A stretch of DNA of 34,830 nucleotides from an uncultured Pseudomonadota bacterium (lineage in GTDB: Bacteria > Pseudomonadota > Alphaproteobacteria > RF32 > CAG-239): contig CABUWG010000020.1 of the NCBI GenBank assembly GCA_902495305.1, positions 1 to 34,830 on the forward strand. The letters are read 5' to 3'. The notes under the pieces were generated by a model. The model saw nothing but the letters and a program-made list of their open reading frames with translations. It was not told where the DNA came from and ran no database searches. Below are positions 15,990-24,686 of the stretch, piece by piece. Position numbers and translations under genes: made by a program. Within the stretch, counting starts at the first letter, position 1, and the number at the start of each line of letters is the position of its first letter.

Positions 15990-17204
15990 TCAGGGGTTTT
16001 TTGCCCTTTTGTAGTCTTGAAAAATCTGTCCGAACGGCTCCAGAATTCTGGGCAGCACGTTTTTCATTTCCGAAATGCCGATACCATAATTGGTAATGGC
16101 AACGCCTGCCGCGTCACAGGCATTGATCCGTGCCAGAATTTCCCGTCGTCCGAACATGCAGCCGCCGCATTGAATGACCAATTTGTATTCTGACAGATTG
16201 TCCGGAAAATCCCGCCCTGCACAAAAGTCAATTTGTAGTTCTTTGCCGTTTTTTTTCTTGAGCCAGCGCGGAATTTTTACCTTGCCGATGTCATCTTCCA
16301 CGGCATGATGCGTGCAGCACTCGGCAATCAGAATTTTGTCGCCGTCTTTAAGTCTGGAGATAACCGCCGCCCCTTCGGCAAATTTTCCGAGATCGCCTTT
16401 CAGTCGGGCGAACAAAGTCGAAAATGTTGTGCATTTGATGTCCGGCGGCGTTTGTGCAACCATCAAATCAACGACCTGAGAGTCGCAAATTACCAAATCC
16501 GGTGCTTTTTTACAGATTGTCAGAGCCTCGGTATAACGGCTTTCTGTGACGGCAGAAACAATCAGATTATAGTCCAGCCCTTCGCGAATGGCCTGAACCT
16601 GCGGCATAATCAAACGTCCCTTCGGCGCTTCTTTGTCAATTGGAATCAGCAACAGAACAGAACCGCCGGCCGGAACCAGATCACCAAACAGCGGCGGCGT
16701 GTGAATAAAGTCGTCCGGACAAATCCGGAGCAGGGCGCTTTTTAGCTGAGCCAGAACTTTGTCACGCGCGGCCTTGTCAAGAGCGTTGACGGCAATACCG
16801 TCCGCCGGCGCGTCATAAGTGTCGGCCTTGTTGTAAATTTTAATAACGGGCAGTTTGCGGGCTTTGGCTTCATTGATAATTTCCTGCTCGGTGTCGTCAA
16901 TACAAGGGCTGTCAAGCACCAGCAGAATAACATCGGCTCGGTCAAAAATTTTGCGCGTTTTTTCGATTCGTTTGGCGCTGAGCTCTGTATAATCGCCAAA
17001 ACCGGCGGTATCCAGCCAGGTCACCGGCCCGATGGGCAAAAGCTCCTGATTTTTTTCTACCACGTCGGTTGTTGTCCCCGGCACGGCGGAGGCAATAGCG
17101 GTTTCTTGTCCGGTAATGAGATTTAGAAAACTTGATTTTCCTGCATTAACCTTTCCCGTCAGGGCGATTTGCAATCGCATGGCTTTAGGGGCAGTAAGGG
17201 ACAT
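15990..17204 (-). CDS. hydF: [FeFe]-hydrogenase H-cluster maturation GTPase HydF
   Basis: This 404-residue GTPase and scaffold assembles the 2Fe subcluster made by HydE and HydG and passes it to the hydrogenase HydA. The N-terminal Ras-like GTPase has the P-loop GKVNAGKSS, PGTTTD, WLDTAGFGD and NKAD. A dimerisation domain follows, and then the C-terminal cluster domain with CTHH (about residue 296) and CGGC (about 345-348), which are the Fe-S ligands. All key residues are present, so it should be functional. The start is the ATG at 17202-17204 with GAAAGGA upstream; an upstream TTG is less likely. It is 18 bases after tcdA in a tatD-tcdA-hydF run. No hydA, hydE or hydG is in the window. It implies fermentative or anaerobic hydrogen metabolism. 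Confidence 0.95.
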   Translation of the reverse strand: MSLTAPKAMRLQIALTGKVNAGKSSFLNLITGQETAIASAVPGTTTDVVEKNQELLPIGPVTWLDTAGFGDYTELSAKRIEKTRKIFDRADVILLVLDSPCIDDTEQEIINEAKARKLPVIKIYNKADTYDAPADGIAVNALDKAARDKVLAQLKSALLRICPDDFIHTPPLFGDLVPAGGSVLLLIPIDKEAPKGRLIMPQVQAIREGLDYNLIVSAVTESRYTEALTICKKAPDLVICDSQVVDLMVAQTPPDIKCTTFSTLFARLKGDLGKFAEGAAVISRLKDGDKILIAECCTHHAVEDDIGKVKIPRWLKKKNGKELQIDFCAGRDFPDNLSEYKLVIQCGGCMFGRREILARINACDAAGVAITNYGIGISEMKNVLPRILEPFGQIFQDYKRAKNP

Positions 17205-17222
17205 CTGCTTTCCTTTCAATTG

Positions 17223-17957
17223 TTAAATATTACAAATTTTTTTAATCACTTCATTGGCAATCGTCAACCCGAAAATGGCAGTAATTGTCGGTAGCGATCC
17301 CAGTGTATTCCGCACGCGTCCGCCGGCAGTTTCGCCGCTTTCTGCTTCAATGAACCCGCCGTCAACCTGCTCTTCGGAAGAAACGCAATAAATCTTTCCC
17401 AAATCAACGCCGCGTTTTTTCAGCCGCTTGCGGATAAACTTGGCCAGCCCGCAGTTTTTTGTCGCGCTCAATTTGCCGTATTTAATCAGTGCCGGATTAG
17501 TTTTGAGCGCTGCGCCCATTGAGGAGATGAACGGAATTTGTGCCTGATACAATGCTTCTATCAGGCAGCACTTGGGGTTAAGGGCGTCTATCGCGTCTAT
17601 CACAAAATCTGGTTTTTCCGCCAGCAAAGCCGGCAGCGTTTCGGCATTGACAAAGACGTCTTTGAGCGAGACCTTGCAAGCCGGATTAATTTCCGCCACC
17701 CGCAATCGGGCTGCTTCGGTCTTTTTCATGCCGATTGTCGAAGTTAAAGCCAAAATCTGACGATTGATGTTACTGATGTCAAAGCTGTCAAAATCGACCA
17801 GAATAAGTTCGCCAATGCCGGCACGTGCCAAAGCTTCCAGAGTATAGCCGCCGACGGCGCCCAGCCCGATAATCATCACCCGTGCTTTTTTCAGACACGC
17901 CATCCCCTCGTCGCCGAGCAGAATTCTCGTCCGCATAAATCTCTCGTCGTCAGACAT
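17223..17957 (-). CDS. tcdA: tRNA threonylcarbamoyladenosine dehydratase (TcdA/CsdL family)
   Basis: This 244-residue E1-like (ThiF/MoeB superfamily) ATP-dependent enzyme converts t6A37 of ANN-reading tRNAs to the cyclic form. It has the nucleotide-binding GLGAVGGYTLEALARAGIG (about residues 31-49), VDFDSFDISNINRQ with the ATP-contacting Asp and Arg, and the family's IDAIDALNPK and GSLPTITAIFG. The length matches TcdA. The ATG overlaps the end of tatD by 8 bases (ATGTCTGA), so translation is coupled. Other E1-like activators of sulphur carriers (ThiF, MoeB) are less likely because there is no zinc CxxC pair or rhodanese domain. Confidence 0.9.
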   Translation of the reverse strand: MSDDERFMRTRILLGDEGMACLKKARVMIIGLGAVGGYTLEALARAGIGELILVDFDSFDISNINRQILALTSTIGMKKTEAARLRVAEINPACKVSLKDVFVNAETLPALLAEKPDFVIDAIDALNPKCCLIEALYQAQIPFISSMGAALKTNPALIKYGKLSATKNCGLAKFIRKRLKKRGVDLGKIYCVSSEEQVDGGFIEAESGETAGGRVRNTLGSLPTITAIFGLTIANEVIKKICNI

Positions 17958-18693
17958 TTGTAAACCTCAAAGAATTGTCATATATTTTTTGCGCCAGAGC
18001 TTCGGCATCTTCACCGCGCAGCTTAGCAATTTCGACAGCGAGTTCCGGCAGATTTTCCGGATAAACTTCCTGCCCCCGCACCGGCCCCTGATACGGCCCG
18101 TCAGTTTCAAGCAAAATCCGCTCAATCGGAATTTCCTGCAAAACCTCTTGCCGCGCCGGATTTTTCAGAATGGAAAAGTTAAAGCCGGCATATCCGCCTT
18201 GTTTGATGATTTTTTTCAAAAAGGCGGTTTTGCCGTTATAAGAATGAAAAACAAATTTCTCCGGCAGCAGATTCCAGAATTTTTCCATCGCCTCTTGGGC
18301 TTTAACCGCGTGAATCAAAAGCGGCCGCCGATATTTCCGTGCCAATTCAATCTGGGCGGCAAAAGCCTGCTCCTGCGGCGCGGCTTCTTTGTTGCGATAA
18401 AAATCAAGCCCCGCCTCACCGACTAAAGCAGAGGGAAAATCCTGCAAATATTTTTCCAACCATTCAATCCAGCCGTTTTCAGCCTCGCCGGCATACCACG
18501 GATGCAGCCCGAAAGCCGGAACAACCGTATCGGGATAAGATTCGGTCAGACGGGCAATTTCCGGCCAGTCTTTTTCTGCCGCGGCCACACAGACAAGCTT
18601 GCGCACACCGGTTTTCTGTGCGGCGGCAATAATCTCCGTTGCACATCTTCGTTTAAAATCTTGCAAATGCACGTGGCTGTCAATAAACTGCAT
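17950..18693 (-). CDS. TatD-family metal-dependent deoxyribonuclease
   Basis: This 247-residue TIM-barrel hydrolase has all expected metal ligands: HVH at residues 7-9 of MQFIDSHVHL, GEAGLDFY, LLIHAVKA, FHSYNG and LLETDGPY. TatD proteins are 3'-5' exonucleases acting in DNA repair or degradation and in tRNA or D-aminoacyl hydrolysis in some members. The start is the ATG at 18691-18693; an upstream TTG extends the frame by five codons. It is first in the tatD-tcdA-hydF run and only 39 bases from the divergent alanine racemase gene, so the two genes must share a very compact promoter region. Confidence 0.9.
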   Translation of the reverse strand: MQFIDSHVHLQDFKRRCATEIIAAAQKTGVRKLVCVAAAEKDWPEIARLTESYPDTVVPAFGLHPWYAGEAENGWIEWLEKYLQDFPSALVGEAGLDFYRNKEAAPQEQAFAAQIELARKYRRPLLIHAVKAQEAMEKFWNLLPEKFVFHSYNGKTAFLKKIIKQGGYAGFNFSILKNPARQEVLQEIPIERILLETDGPYQGPVRGQEVYPENLPELAVEIAKLRGEDAEALAQKIYDNSLRFTNV

Positions 18694-18732
18694 GGTAATA
18701 ACTTTCAAAATTTATCAGGATTTTACAAGCTT

Positions 18733-19815
18733 ATGACAATTTTTACAAGACCGATTTTAGAAATCAACCTGCAAAATCTGCTCGCCAACTATAAATTGCT
18801 GTCAGAATTGGCGCCGCACAGCATTCCTGCTGCCGTTGTCAAGGATGATGCCTACGGCCTTGGCGCTGCAAAAGTGGCCGGCGTTTTGTATAATGCCGCC
18901 GGCTGCCGCCGCTTTTTTGTTGCTCATGGCGTAGAAGGAGCCGTTGTCCGCAACGCGGCGCCCGAAGCTGAGATTTATGTCTTGCAGGGCATGGGCGAGG
19001 ACAGCCTGTCAGAGTTTCAAAAACACCGCCTGACACCGGTTATCAGTTGCCCTCGGCAATTGGAATTCTGGAAAAAACATCGTATTGACGGTGTTCGTCC
19101 GCTTATTCATATTGAAACAGGCTTAAACCGTCTGGGCTTTCGGGAGGCAGAACTTGAGGCCCTGACGGCAGAGGATAAAAAAGAATTTGCTTATGTAATG
19201 TCGCATCTGGCCTGTGCTGACGAACAGGGACATTTTATGAACGCACGCCAGCTTGAAAATTTCCGCCGCCTGAAAGAACGTTTTTTTCCGGATTTGCCGG
19301 CGTCATTGTCGGCTTCCGACGGTGTGTTCCTCGGGACGGAATTTCAGTTTGACATGGTGCGGCTGGGGGCGGCCATGTATGGCATTAATACCGCCCCGTA
19401 CCGCGAAAACCGTATGCAGAGTTTAATCACTTTAAAAGCGCCGGTTTTGCAGACGGAAGATTTGCCGGAAGGCGAGTTCGTCGGCTATTCTGCGACTTAT
19501 CGCGCCAATTCGCCGCGCCGGATTGCCATTGTGTCAATCGGATACGGCGATGGTTTGCCGCGCTCGCTTTCCAATGTCGGCAAAGTCTTTTTCCAAAAAC
19601 AAAACAAACGCGCCGAAGCCCGCATTATCGGGCGGATTTCAATGGATAACGTTATTTGTGACGTGACCGGCCTTGATGTCGGCGTCGGCGATTGGGCTTA
19701 TTTGCTGGATGAGAGCTATACCTTGGACGATATGGGGCGCGATGCCGGAACCATTGCTTATGAGGTGGTGTCGCGGCTTGGTAAAAATTCCCGCTTTGAC
19801 CGCCGGATAAAATAA
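18733..19815 (+). CDS. alr: Alanine racemase (PLP-dependent)
   Basis: This 360-residue enzyme makes D-Ala for peptidoglycan. The N-terminal TIM barrel carries the PLP Lys37 in AVVKDDAYGLG. The C-terminal beta domain carries the catalytic Tyr271 in SIGYGDGLPRS and the substrate-binding GRISMDNVICDVTG. The length is typical. The frame is open back to 18502, but that part overlaps tatD on the other strand, and the ATG at 18733 gives the normal family start (FTRPILEINLQNLLANY); AGGA lies 12 bases upstream. It is divergent from tatD and single, followed by an intrinsic terminator. The usual KAN is replaced by KDD after the PLP Lys, a minor variation. Confidence 0.95.
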   Translation: MTIFTRPILEINLQNLLANYKLLSELAPHSIPAAVVKDDAYGLGAAKVAGVLYNAAGCRRFFVAHGVEGAVVRNAAPEAEIYVLQGMGEDSLSEFQKHRLTPVISCPRQLEFWKKHRIDGVRPLIHIETGLNRLGFREAELEALTAEDKKEFAYVMSHLACADEQGHFMNARQLENFRRLKERFFPDLPASLSASDGVFLGTEFQFDMVRLGAAMYGINTAPYRENRMQSLITLKAPVLQTEDLPEGEFVGYSATYRANSPRRIAIVSIGYGDGLPRSLSNVGKVFFQKQNKRAEARIIGRISMDNVICDVTGLDVGVGDWAYLLDESYTLDDMGRDAGTIAYEVVSRLGKNSRFDRRIK

Positions 19816-19846
19816 AAAAATCCCCGCCGTAAAGACGGGGATTTTT
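19816..19846. terminator. Bidirectional terminator after alr
   Basis: AAAAATCCCCG (19816-19826) pairs with CGGGGATTTTT (19836-19846) over a 9-base loop. It sits between convergent genes and has A and T tracts on both sides. Confidence 0.88.
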
Positions 19847-19862
19847 GTAATGGACGGCAGTC

Positions 19863-21821
19863 TTAAAAGACCTTGGACTTACACAAGTCTGCGCACATAT
19901 AATCGCAGGAGGTCTTGTGCCATTCGGTTTCATAACGCTTACATTTGTTAGATGTATCGTTAAACTTATCCTGATCTTTATGGGTAACCCATTTCCATTT
20001 ACCGTTGTCGGTACCGGCTTTGAAAGCGCGGCTCTCGCCAAAGGTCATGTCATAATAACGGCCTTTGTCAGCAGTACTGGAGAAGACGGCGCCGGAAGTA
20101 AGACACAGACAGCTGTTGTGCCCCATAGATACCTCGGGCGTTTTGAACGTACCGCGCGAGGTTGCACCGGCCAGTCCTTGGGCATTGGTATTGCCGTTGA
20201 TGTATGATCCCAGCCACAGGTCGTAAGTTGCGTCGACCCGGCCGCCGCTGGCAACAACAGCTCCGTTATAAGCCGTAAAGATACGCGGAGCGCTGATGCT
20301 GGCGCCGGAGTTGGCCTGCAGTTTTGAGTTGTTGAAAACAACAATACTTGAGCCGCAGTTGGTGCCTGTACATCTCTGAACATTATCATATGTTCCTTGG
20401 TTAGAGGCCTTCAGTGTTGAAGAATACAATGACATCTTGGCACTGTTGTCCAGCTTGAGCCATTTCACGGTAATGTTACCGTAAACGGAAGAGTAGGACG
20501 AGCCGGAGATCTTGATGCTCGGAACATTAATGCTGCTCTTGGAGGAGCTGGAGAGCAGGTTAACGCTGCCGGTCATGTCCAAAGTCGGCGTTGTTCCGCT
20601 GATACCGCCGGTAACCGTCGAGCCGTTGGACAAAGACAGGTAAGACCCTTTAATCTGGGAAGAGCCTCCCAAAGTCAAGGCTACGCTGTCCAGCGAAATG
20701 CTGCCGGTAAACGTGCCGTTCAGCTTAACGTTCAGGTCCCGAAGAATAGACGGGTTGCCGCCGCTGGTTGTTAATGTCGGTTTTGTATTCGGACAAACCG
20801 AAGCGTTTTTGCCCATGTTTTTCAAATATTCTCTGGCGCTGGTAATAATTACGTTCGGCAGAGAAGAAACCGTTCCGTCGTTAATGACAACAATACGGTT
20901 AGACTGCTTGGGAACCTGAACCACTTTCTGCCCGTCAAGTTCTTTGAACTCTCCGAGCGCATAGATTGTGCTCAAACAGGTTGCCGTACATTTTCTTTTG
21001 GTTTTGTCTTCCGGACACAGCGTTTCTGTTTCAAATTTTCCGCAGGCTGCAGAGCTGTATCCCTGACAGATGTTGCCCGGTGTTACCGGATCGGGGTCAA
21101 CTGGTTTTTCCGGTTCTTTTTCCGGATCGTCCGGTGTTACCGGTGTATCAGGCTTGCTGGGAACTTTTTCCGGTTCGGAATTGTCACAGCAGATACGTGT
21201 TCCGGAACAGCCGTCGGAGCAGCTTTTTGTTTTTGAACATCCTGTTTCGTCGGCCAGAGGCTTGCACTTGGGCGAGCAGGACACGCATGCCTGATGGTTA
21301 AAGTCGTTTGTGCCGCCGGAAGGTGTTGCATCTTCGTCAGAACCGCAACTGGTGTTGCAGTCATTGCCGTAACGGCAGATATAGCAGGTTTCGCCGCAGC
21401 CGGTCTGTGTCGTGCTTTCGGTGACATAAGGATAAGAACAGCTGCTTCTTTGAGCGCCGTCAGGGCAGCGCGTGTCACAGCATTCTTTGTATTTGCCGTC
21501 GCAGACTTTGCCGACACCGCGGTACGGAGAGGTGCAAATCTGGCTGTATTCGCTGGGGCAATAACATTTTGAAATCCAGTCGCTGTTATGGGGGCAGACT
21601 TTGTCATAAACCTGCGGATCCGGACATTTCGGTTCTCCCGGAGCATAGTGGTAAACCGGATTGGTTGACCGTTTGCAAAGGTTTTCGTCTTCGCCGCCTT
21701 CAAACTTCATCGGCTCTTCTTCATAGTCCGGCAAAAAGACGGTTCTGGCCTGAGCGGGCGTTATGGCATAAATAACCGCAAACGCCAGCAATGCCATAAG
21801 CATTCTGCGTAAATTAAACAT
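19863..21821 (-). CDS. Secreted Cys-rich protein with solenoid-like C-terminal half
   Basis: I do not recognise this 652-residue protein. The start chosen is the second ATG (21819-21821), 6 bases after GGGAGG; the ATG at 21827 lies directly on that site. A signal peptide ends near ITPAQA (residue 25). Residues about 48-220 contain 24 cysteines in spaced patterns (CxC, CC, CxxxC). An acidic Pro-rich linker follows (PDTPVTPDDPEKEPEKPVD, about 225-250), then five more cysteines, then a Ser/Thr/Gly/Asn-rich region (about 300-560) with short beta-strand repeats such as GSISLDSVALTLGGSSQIKG, suggesting a beta-helix, and a Cys-containing tail. In all, 38 cysteines follow the signal. It is probably an extracellular, disulphide-bonded surface or matrix protein. 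No anchor, autotransporter barrel or sorting motif is visible. Confidence 0.8.
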   Translation of the reverse strand: MFNLRRMLMALLAFAVIYAITPAQARTVFLPDYEEEPMKFEGGEDENLCKRSTNPVYHYAPGEPKCPDPQVYDKVCPHNSDWISKCYCPSEYSQICTSPYRGVGKVCDGKYKECCDTRCPDGAQRSSCSYPYVTESTTQTGCGETCYICRYGNDCNTSCGSDEDATPSGGTNDFNHQACVSCSPKCKPLADETGCSKTKSCSDGCSGTRICCDNSEPEKVPSKPDTPVTPDDPEKEPEKPVDPDPVTPGNICQGYSSAACGKFETETLCPEDKTKRKCTATCLSTIYALGEFKELDGQKVVQVPKQSNRIVVINDGTVSSLPNVIITSAREYLKNMGKNASVCPNTKPTLTTSGGNPSILRDLNVKLNGTFTGSISLDSVALTLGGSSQIKGSYLSLSNGSTVTGGISGTTPTLDMTGSVNLLSSSSKSSINVPSIKISGSSYSSVYGNITVKWLKLDNSAKMSLYSSTLKASNQGTYDNVQRCTGTNCGSSIVVFNNSKLQANSGASISAPRIFTAYNGAVVASGGRVDATYDLWLGSYINGNTNAQGLAGATSRGTFKTPEVSMGHNSCLCLTSGAVFSSTADKGRYYDMTFGESRAFKAGTDNGKWKWVTHKDQDKFNDTSNKCKRYETEWHKTSCDYMCADLCKSKVF

Positions 21822-21946
21822 TTTCATCCTCCCTTATAACTTGTCGGCTTAATCTTATTATGACATATTTTTGTTTTTAGAACAAGAAAATATCTGTGAA
21901 ATTGGCTTAAATATCATAAAACTGTAATAAAATGGTTAATGGCAAA

Positions 21947-21978
21947 AAAATACCTTCCGGAAAACAGGAAGGTATTTT
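21947..21978 (-). terminator. Terminator after accC
   Basis: A 12-base perfect stem, AAAATACCTTCC (21947-21958) with GGAAGGTATTTT (21967-21978), has an 8-base loop. On the minus strand it ends in a T7 tract 18 bases past the accC stop. Confidence 0.9.
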
Positions 21979-21995
21979 GTCGTCTTTAATCAGGC

Positions 21996-23348
21996 TTAGG
22001 CGGCTTTTTTCTTTTTGGCTTCCATAAAATGTTCCAGCCAGTGAATGTTATATTGTCCGTCAATATATTCCGCCTGCGAGATAATATCCTGATGCAGCGG
22101 GATAGTCGTCTTAACGCCTTCAATAACAAACTCTTCCAAAGCCCGACGCAAACGCATGAGCGCCGCATTGCGGGTCTTGCCGTGTACAATCAGCTTTGCA
22201 ATCATGCTGTCATAAAACGGCGGAATGCTGTATCCTGAATAAATTTCGGAATCAACGCGAATACCCAGACCGCCCGGCGCATGCCATTCGGTAATTTTAC
22301 CGGGGCAGGGAGCAAAAGTATCCGGATCTTCGGCATTAATGCGGCATTCAATGGCATGGCCGCTGAATTGAACGTCTTCCTGCGCATAACCGAGAGTTGC
22401 GCCGCTGGCAATGCGGATTTGCTCACGCACAATGTCAATGCCTGTCACAGCTTCGGTAATCGGGTGCTCAACCTGCAAACGCGTGTTCATTTCCATAAAA
22501 TAGAAATGCCCGTCTTCATATAAGAACTCAAGCGTTCCGGCATTGGTGTAGCCGATTTTTTCAATGGCTTTACGGACAATCTCGCCGATTTCATGACGCT
22601 GTTCAGCATTCAAAGCTGGAGAAGGCGTTTCTTCAATCACTTTTTGATTATTGCGCTGAATGGAGCAGTCGCGTTCGCCCAAATGCACGACATGGCCGTA
22701 TTTGTCAGCCAGAACCTGCATTTCAATATGGCGGGGTTTCTGCAAATATTTTTCCATATAAACCACGTCGCTGGTAAAAGCAGCTTTGGCTTCAGCCCGT
22801 GCCATAGTGTAAGCTTCTTCCATTTCCTGATCGTTAAAGGCAATCTTCATGCCTTTTCCGCCGCCGCCGGCTGTGGCTTTGACAATGACCGGATACCCGA
22901 TTTTGTTGGCCCATTCTTTGGCATGCTCAATGCTCTCGAGTGCGGGGCTTCCCGGCGTAATGGGCAATCCTGCTTCCTGAGCGGCTTTGCGGGCGGTAAT
23001 CTTGTCGCCCATCAGGCGCATCTGCTCTGCAGTCGGTCCGATAAAAGTAATGCCGTGAGCTTCAACCATCTCGGCAAAATCGGCATTTTCGGATAAAAAG
23101 CCAAACCCCGGATGAATGGCATCGGCGCCGGTAATCAGGGCGGCAGAAATAATGGCCGATTTGTTCAGATAAGAATCAGTCGAGCGGGCCGGACCGATAC
23201 AAACGGCTTCGTCCGCCAGCCGGACATGCATGGCATTGGCATCGGCTTCGGAATGCACGGCCACCGTGCGAATACCCATTTCCCGACAGGCTCTGTGAAT
23301 GCGCAATGCAACTTCGCCGCGGTTGGCAATCAATACTTTTTCAAACAT
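21996..23348 (-). CDS. accC: Biotin carboxylase subunit of acetyl-CoA carboxylase
   Basis: This 450-residue ATP-grasp enzyme carboxylates the biotin on AccB in the first step of fatty acid synthesis. It begins MFEKVLIANRGEVALRI and has the Gly-rich ATP lid GGGGKGMK, MEKYLQKPRHIE, the catalytic EMNTRLQVEHP and the Arg-containing segment around DSEIYSGYSIPPFYDS. The length equals that of canonical AccC. It lies 34 bases after accB and ends in KKKKAA followed by a terminator. Paralogues such as propionyl- or pyruvate-carboxylase subunits are longer or fused, so this assignment is secure. Confidence 0.97.
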   Translation of the reverse strand: MFEKVLIANRGEVALRIHRACREMGIRTVAVHSEADANAMHVRLADEAVCIGPARSTDSYLNKSAIISAALITGADAIHPGFGFLSENADFAEMVEAHGITFIGPTAEQMRLMGDKITARKAAQEAGLPITPGSPALESIEHAKEWANKIGYPVIVKATAGGGGKGMKIAFNDQEMEEAYTMARAEAKAAFTSDVVYMEKYLQKPRHIEMQVLADKYGHVVHLGERDCSIQRNNQKVIEETPSPALNAEQRHEIGEIVRKAIEKIGYTNAGTLEFLYEDGHFYFMEMNTRLQVEHPITEAVTGIDIVREQIRIASGATLGYAQEDVQFSGHAIECRINAEDPDTFAPCPGKITEWHAPGGLGIRVDSEIYSGYSIPPFYDSMIAKLIVHGKTRNAALMRLRRALEEFVIEGVKTTIPLHQDIISQAEYIDGQYNIHWLEHFMEAKKKKAA

Positions 23349-23382
23349 AGTGTTTTCCTAAAAAAGTTAAAACCGGAACAGA

Positions 23383-23868
23383 CTATTCAATAACGATTAA
23401 CGGTTCGCCGTATTCTACCGGATCGCCGCTGGCAACCAGAATCTTGGAAACTTTTCCGCCTTTGTGGGCTTTAACCGGATTAAAGGTCTTCATGGCCTCA
23501 ATCAGGCAAACGGTATCGCCTTCGGCAACGCTGTCGCCGGGTTTGACATAATCCGGAGTGTTCGGATCAGCCGAGAGATAAACAACGCCGACCATCGGAG
23601 ATTTAACGGCATTCGGATCCTTGCTGTAATCAGTTTCTGCAGCCGGAGCGGCTTCTGCGGCAGGAGCCGGTGCAACGGGAGCAACCGGAGCCGGAGCGGC
23701 AAACATCGGCGGCAGCGGAGCCGGATGATGCGGAGGAGGAACGGGCGCGCCGCCGCGGGACAAAGAAATGCGGCATCCTTCGTCTTCGTATTCCAGCTTG
23801 GTCAGATTGGTCTTGTCAAGGATTTCAGCCAGTTTGCTGATAACTTTTGTATCGAGTGGGGTAGACAT
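23383..23868 (-). CDS. accB: Biotin carboxyl carrier protein of acetyl-CoA carboxylase
   Basis: This 161-residue protein carries biotin on Lys127 in the motif IEAMKTFN within the C-terminal biotinyl domain (about residues 85-161). An Ala/Pro-rich flexible linker (about 45-80) joins it to the N-terminal helical part. The frame is open upstream to 23970, but the ATG at 23866-23868 gives the normal AccB start and follows GAGAG. It is the first gene of an accB-accC operon; the aroQ gene often found ahead of accB is absent here. Confidence 0.96.
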   Translation of the reverse strand: MSTPLDTKVISKLAEILDKTNLTKLEYEDEGCRISLSRGGAPVPPPHHPAPLPPMFAAPAPVAPVAPAPAAEAAPAAETDYSKDPNAVKSPMVGVVYLSADPNTPDYVKPGDSVAEGDTVCLIEAMKTFNPVKAHKGGKVSKILVASGDPVEYGEPLIVIE

Positions 23869-23940
23869 AATATACTCTCTCTTTCTGTAAAGGTTAAAGA
23901 CACAAAAAGCTCCCGCGCAGGGATGCCTATTGTTGACTTT

Positions 23941-23970
23941 TGTATACCTGATTCTAAAAAAAAACAACAA
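23941..23970 (-). promoter_or_regulatory. Promoter of accBC
   Basis: On the minus strand TTGTTG (23965-23970), an 18-base spacer containing T9, and TATACA (23941-23946) lie about 75 bases before the accB ATG. The remaining 23971-24096 is AT-rich with no gene. Confidence 0.4.
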
Positions 23971-24096
23971 AAATCTTCAAAAAAAGCATAAATTTGCACA
24001 AAAAATAATAAAAAATTGCAATTTTTGAGCGATTTTTGAAGATGCGCCAAAAATTTGTAAAACACAGGTGTGATAATAAGTTTTATCAACTTAAAA

Positions 24097-24128
24097 TAAA
24101 AGACGATGTCCGAAGACATCGTCTTTAT
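24097..24128 (-). terminator. Terminator overlapping the end of the small membrane protein gene
   Basis: A 14-base perfect stem, ATAAAGACGATGTC (24097-24110) with GACATCGTCTTTAT (24115-24128), has a 4-base loop that reads TTCG on the minus strand, followed by TTTTATTTT. It overlaps the stop codon region of the gene ending at 24125. Confidence 0.9.
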
Positions 24129-24523
24129 GGCTGTACCGGCCAAAAAATGAAAGGATGCTTGTAAAAGCAGGCAATGATAATAAACATGACCAGCAGCGCC
24201 GGCGGAGCAATCTGAATTTTTTCAGACAATTGCTCACGATACTTTTTCACCGTTTTTCGGCACCAGAAATAATAAACGGCAAGCGTCAAAATAAAATTCA
24301 TAATCAACCCCGGCAGAAAAATCTGAAATTTAATGTCAGACGGAACCAACCACTGCAGGGCGTTGGCGCTCATAACCATAATAAACAGCGATATGAGCTG
24401 CTTTTGCAATTGTTTGGCGGAAAACTCTTTTCTGTATTTGAAGACAAAATAACCGTTTATTGCAGACATTCCTGCCATTAAAAAGCTCACATCCAAAAAC
24501 AAACCGTAAACCCAATTAACCAT
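24125..24523 (-). CDS. Small polytopic membrane protein of unknown function
   Basis: This 132-residue protein has about four hydrophobic helices (near residues 2-22, 44-60, 66-88 and 108-125) separated by short basic loops. It ends FIFWPVQP. I do not recognise the family. The start is placed at the ATG at 24521-24523 (MVNWVYGLF) because the longer frame to 24700 would run into the divergent gene's ribosome binding site and promoter and has less membrane-like sequence. No clear ribosome binding site precedes either start, so the start is uncertain. A strong terminator directly after supports it being a real transcription unit. Confidence 0.6.
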   Translation of the reverse strand: MVNWVYGLFLDVSFLMAGMSAINGYFVFKYRKEFSAKQLQKQLISLFIMVMSANALQWLVPSDIKFQIFLPGLIMNFILTLAVYYFWCRKTVKKYREQLSEKIQIAPPALLVMFIIIACFYKHPFIFWPVQP

Positions 24524-24633
24524 ATAATAGAAATTTAATAATTTATAATGCCACCCGACTATACAACAATTTGAACAAAACACAAGTACATTTTGTATAT
24601 ATGTAAAAATTATGTATTTTCTGTCCAATATTC

Positions 24634-24661
24634 TTGCTTTTTTTGAAAATTGTGGTATCTT
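24634..24661 (+). promoter_or_regulatory. Possible promoter of the HExxH protein gene
   Basis: TTGCTT (24634-24639), a 16-base spacer and TATCTT (24656-24661) lie about 25 bases before the ATG at 24687. The match is moderate. Confidence 0.3.
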
Positions 24662-24686
24662 ATGACAAATTTCAAGGAAAAACAGA

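Noticed and set aside
18502..18732. N-terminal extension of alanine racemase
   Set aside because: It overlaps tatD on the opposite strand and has no family similarity; the ATG at 18733 gives the normal start.
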